Of a stretch of DNA of 15,128 bases, positions 13,160 through 15,128 are shown one piece after another (within the stretch, counting starts at the first letter, position 1; every line of letters starts with the position of its first letter). The DNA is from Pseudomonadota bacterium (GTDB lineage Bacteria; Pseudomonadota; Alphaproteobacteria; Rhizobiales; Rhizobiaceae). The translations under genes and the position numbers were made by a program. Under the pieces are notes generated by a model that was not told the DNA's origin, did not search any database, and saw nothing but the letters and a program-made list of their open reading frames with translations. The DNA is taken from NCBI GenBank assembly GCA_023388675.1, contig JAEWFU010000152.1, positions 1 through 15,128 on the forward strand. The letters are read 5' to 3'.

Positions 13160-13920
13160 TCCGGGGCATCTGGACTCGCGAGACCGTGGCCATGGTTTTC
13201 CTGGCTGCAGTGCTGCCAGTCGCGGTGTCGTGGGTCTGGGACGAAGGGGTCTGGGGCACCGGTCGCCTCGTGTTCGTCCTTGTCCTGGCTGGGATATGGC
13301 AAGCGCTGTTTACCTTTTTCCGTGCCCAGCCGCCGAGTGCGGCCGGGGCTGTATCCGCAATTGCCATTGCGGTTCTGGCACCCGAAGTGGGGCCGTTTCA
13401 GTTCGCAATCGGGGTCAGTTTCGGTTTCGTCTTCGGCGAGCTGGTGTTTGGTGGCTGGGGGCGCAGTGTCCTCAGCCCTGCGGTCGTAACCATCATGTTC
13501 CTCGGCTTCGGCTTTCCCGTGGCGGATTGGCCTCACCTGCCGGTTCAGATCGGCTGGGCCACGATCCCGGCGGCGGCAATACTTTTATTCTTCGGCGTGA
13601 TGCCCTGGCGCGTCCTGGTTGGCGCACTTGGGGTGCTCATCGCTGCGGGTGGATTCACCTTCGAGCTGCTGAGCAGCGCCGTTGCATTTGTTCTGGTTCT
13701 CCTCGTCTGCGATCCGGCGGTCAGTGCGTCGACGCCGCTTGGGCGTTGGCTCTATGGCGGCCTCTTTGGTGCGTTAACCGCACTCTTTACGGCGTTTTGG
13801 GAGACCGCGCCCGTGCAGATTGCTGTTTCGGCAGCACTCCTGGTTTCGCTCGCAGCACCTTTACTGGATGAAATGGCCATCGCCCTCTGGCAGGCTGTTC
13901 GGAGATATCGTCATGGCTGA
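13156..13920 (+). CDS. nqrB: Short NqrB-like membrane subunit lacking the FMN loop
   Basis: A 254-residue polytopic protein of the NqrB/RnfD family; canonical NqrB is about 410. The central block AIGVSFGFVFGELVFGGWGR and SVLSPAVVTIMFLGFGFP matches the FGGxGRNxxNPAL...FFAYP region, and CDPAVSASTPLGRWLYGGLF matches the ATDPVSAS-TNxGKWxYG region. Between them, canonical NqrB has a long loop with the SGAT motif whose Thr carries covalent FMN. Here that loop is replaced by VADWPHLPVQIGW and no Dxx(S/T)GAT is present anywhere. The N-terminal soluble and first-helix part is also absent. No frameshift is visible: the frame is intact, its start is coupled to nqrA by ATGA, and its end overlaps nqrC. 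It looks like a genuine reduced subunit that could not bind FMN covalently in the standard way. RnfD-like is an alternative name. Confidence 0.88.
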   Translation: MIRGIWTRETVAMVFLAAVLPVAVSWVWDEGVWGTGRLVFVLVLAGIWQALFTFFRAQPPSAAGAVSAIAIAVLAPEVGPFQFAIGVSFGFVFGELVFGGWGRSVLSPAVVTIMFLGFGFPVADWPHLPVQIGWATIPAAAILLFFGVMPWRVLVGALGVLIAAGGFTFELLSSAVAFVLVLLVCDPAVSASTPLGRWLYGGLFGALTALFTAFWETAPVQIAVSAALLVSLAAPLLDEMAIALWQAVRRYRHG

Positions 13921-14716
13921 GTTCAACCCGATCAAGCTGTGGCGAGGGATCCTGTCGCTGCCCAATGAAAGCCGAACCAAGACCATCGCCGTTGCCTTCA
14001 TCGTTTCGATTGTGTGCGCGCTGCTGGTTACGGGTGCAACGGTGGTGCTGCGGCCCATCCAGGCGCAGAACCGCGCGCTTGAACAGCAGACTCGACTTGA
14101 GGCGCTGCTGGCAGAAATTCCGGGGCTATCGGCGATATTGACAACGTCCGACGAGATGAAGTTATCGACAGTCGTGGTAGATCTTCGGCGCGCCAAGGCT
14201 GCACAGGATGTCACACCCGAGACGTTGGCGAGCGCCTTGACGGATTCCGCCAACTGGACGCAGCTGTCGCCGCAGGAGGACATCGCCAATCTAGGGAGCC
14301 GCGCTGACTTCAAGCAGATTTACCTGCTTCGCAGCCCAGAGGATCAAGTGGAGCTGGTAATCCTGCCGATCAGCGGGACGGGTTATGGCGGCCCCATAGA
14401 GGCGATGATTGCTGTCGAGAGCGATATGAACACCGTCGCGGGGCTCGCGGTGATGTCGCACAACGAGACTCCCGGGCTGGGTGCGCGGATCGATGAACCC
14501 GCCTGGCGGCAGCAGTTTGCCGGCAAGCGCATCGAGGACGACACCGGAACACCTCAGTTGGCTGTTGCGCGCGGCGCAGCGACAACCGAATTCGAGGTCG
14601 ACGCGATCACCGGCGCGACGCGAACCAACACCGCCATGACGCAAATGCTGGCATTCTGGCTCGGGCCAAACGGGTACGGCCCGCTTCTCGATGCCATACG
14701 ACGGGGAGAATTCTGA
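13913..14716 (+). CDS. nqrC: NqrC, FMN-binding subunit
   Basis: A 267-residue NqrC, near the usual ~257. A single N-terminal membrane helix (about residues 23-45, TIAVAFIVSIVCALLVTGAT) anchors a periplasmic FMN-binding domain. The flavinylation motif DAITGAT ends in Thr236, which fits the Dxx(S/T)GAT signal recognised by the flavin transferase ApbE, giving a phosphoester-linked FMN. PISGTGYGGPIEAMIAVESD and SHNETPGLGARIDEPAWRQQ are strongly conserved in NqrC/RnfG proteins. The start ATG overlaps the nqrB stop by 8 bp and the stop overlaps the nqrD start by one base (TGATG), so the operon is tightly coupled. An apbE gene and nqrE/nqrF would be expected outside the window. Confidence 0.95.
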   Translation: MAEFNPIKLWRGILSLPNESRTKTIAVAFIVSIVCALLVTGATVVLRPIQAQNRALEQQTRLEALLAEIPGLSAILTTSDEMKLSTVVVDLRRAKAAQDVTPETLASALTDSANWTQLSPQEDIANLGSRADFKQIYLLRSPEDQVELVILPISGTGYGGPIEAMIAVESDMNTVAGLAVMSHNETPGLGARIDEPAWRQQFAGKRIEDDTGTPQLAVARGAATTEFEVDAITGATRTNTAMTQMLAFWLGPNGYGPLLDAIRRGEF

Positions 14717-15128
14717 TGCGGCTCTGGGGAACCCTTACCGACCCAATCCTGCGACAGAACCCGGTCACGCTGCAGATCCTTGGCATCTGTTCGGCACTTG
14801 CGGTGACGACCACGCTCGCAGCTGCGATCACCATGTCAGCAGCACTGACTGCGGTCATCGTGGCCGCCGCAGGGATCATCAGCCTCATCCGGCGGCATCT
14901 GCCTTCCTCCATCCGCCTCATCGTTCAGATCATCATCGTCGCCTCGCTCGTCATCGTCGTGGATCAGTTTCTGCAGGCGTTCTTCTTCGAGATGAGCCAA
15001 CGGCTCTCCGTCTTTGTCAGTCTGATCGCCACAAATTGCGTTGTTCTGGGACGCACCGAGTCCTTCTCGCTTCACAATCCACCCGTTCCCGCCATGACCG
15101 ACGCGCTGGGCAACGGCCTCGGCTATTC
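14716..15128 (+). CDS. nqrD: NqrD membrane subunit (partial, runs off the window)
   Basis: The first 137 residues of NqrD (about 210 in full). DPILRQNPVTLQILGICSAL is followed by AVTTTL, SIRLIVQIIIVASLVIVVDQ and LSVFVSLIATNCVVLGRTES, a very close match to NqrD. Cys25 (GICSALAVT) and Cys108 (TNCVVLGR) are the two cysteines this subunit gives to the iron-sulfur centre it shares with NqrE inside the membrane, so the electron path across the membrane is kept. The start ATG 14716 overlaps the nqrC stop by one base. The gene continues past the right edge; nqrE and nqrF are expected next. Confidence 0.95.
   Translation, partial: MRLWGTLTDPILRQNPVTLQILGICSALAVTTTLAAAITMSAALTAVIVAAAGIISLIRRHLPSSIRLIVQIIIVASLVIVVDQFLQAFFFEMSQRLSVFVSLIATNCVVLGRTESFSLHNPPVPAMTDALGNGLGY

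Overview
The window is about 15.1 kb of GC-rich DNA. Gene content, codon use and gene style suggest a proteobacterium, most likely an alphaproteobacterium. A sphingomonad-type host is only a guess. Two well-organised functional blocks are separated by a scarred, partly AT-rich junction of gene and insertion-sequence fragments.

Left block (1-9379). A few codons of an unrecognised plus-strand gene end at 93 and face a strong hairpin. Then comes an eight-gene minus-strand operon, transcribed from 8341 down to 183: family III CoA-transferase, TAXI-type TRAP solute-binding protein, fused TRAP permease, a 76-residue two-helix membrane protein, a CitE-like C-C lyase, a second family III CoA-transferase, an SDR dehydrogenase and an alpha/beta hydrolase. 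Six of the genes are joined by ATGA overlaps or very short spacers. A LysR regulator is divergent from the operon. The logic reads as import of an organic (probably di- or hydroxy-)carboxylate, activation to a CoA thioester by CoA transfer, oxidation or reduction by the SDR, and retro-aldol cleavage by the lyase. The substrate cannot be read from the sequence.

Junction (9380-10697). An 18-bp stretch on the minus strand (9473-9490) reads as the last codons of guaA (TIEWE-stop), with no guaA gene attached. The 3' end of guaA is a known integration hotspot, so this looks like an attachment-site scar. It is followed by an AT-rich non-coding tract, the first ~54 residues of an AbiEi-type antitoxin cut off by an IS3-family remnant, an in-frame chimera of a HEAT-repeat-like protein with an internally deleted IS3 transposase, and a 44-codon membrane-protein fragment.

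Right block (10698-15128). A pentaheme c-type cytochrome (minus strand) is divergent from nqrA-nqrB-nqrC-nqrD (plus strand; nqrD runs off the window). These encode part of an Na+-translocating NADH:quinone reductase (NQR)-like complex, with overlapping stop and start codons. NqrC keeps its covalent-FMN motif (DAITGAT) and NqrD keeps both iron-sulfur cysteines. NqrB is only 254 residues and lacks the loop that carries the covalent FMN threonine in canonical NqrB. A shortened NqrB beside a dedicated multiheme cytochrome suggests an NQR variant with a different electron route, possibly exchanging electrons with periplasmic cytochrome c. This is the most unusual feature of the window.
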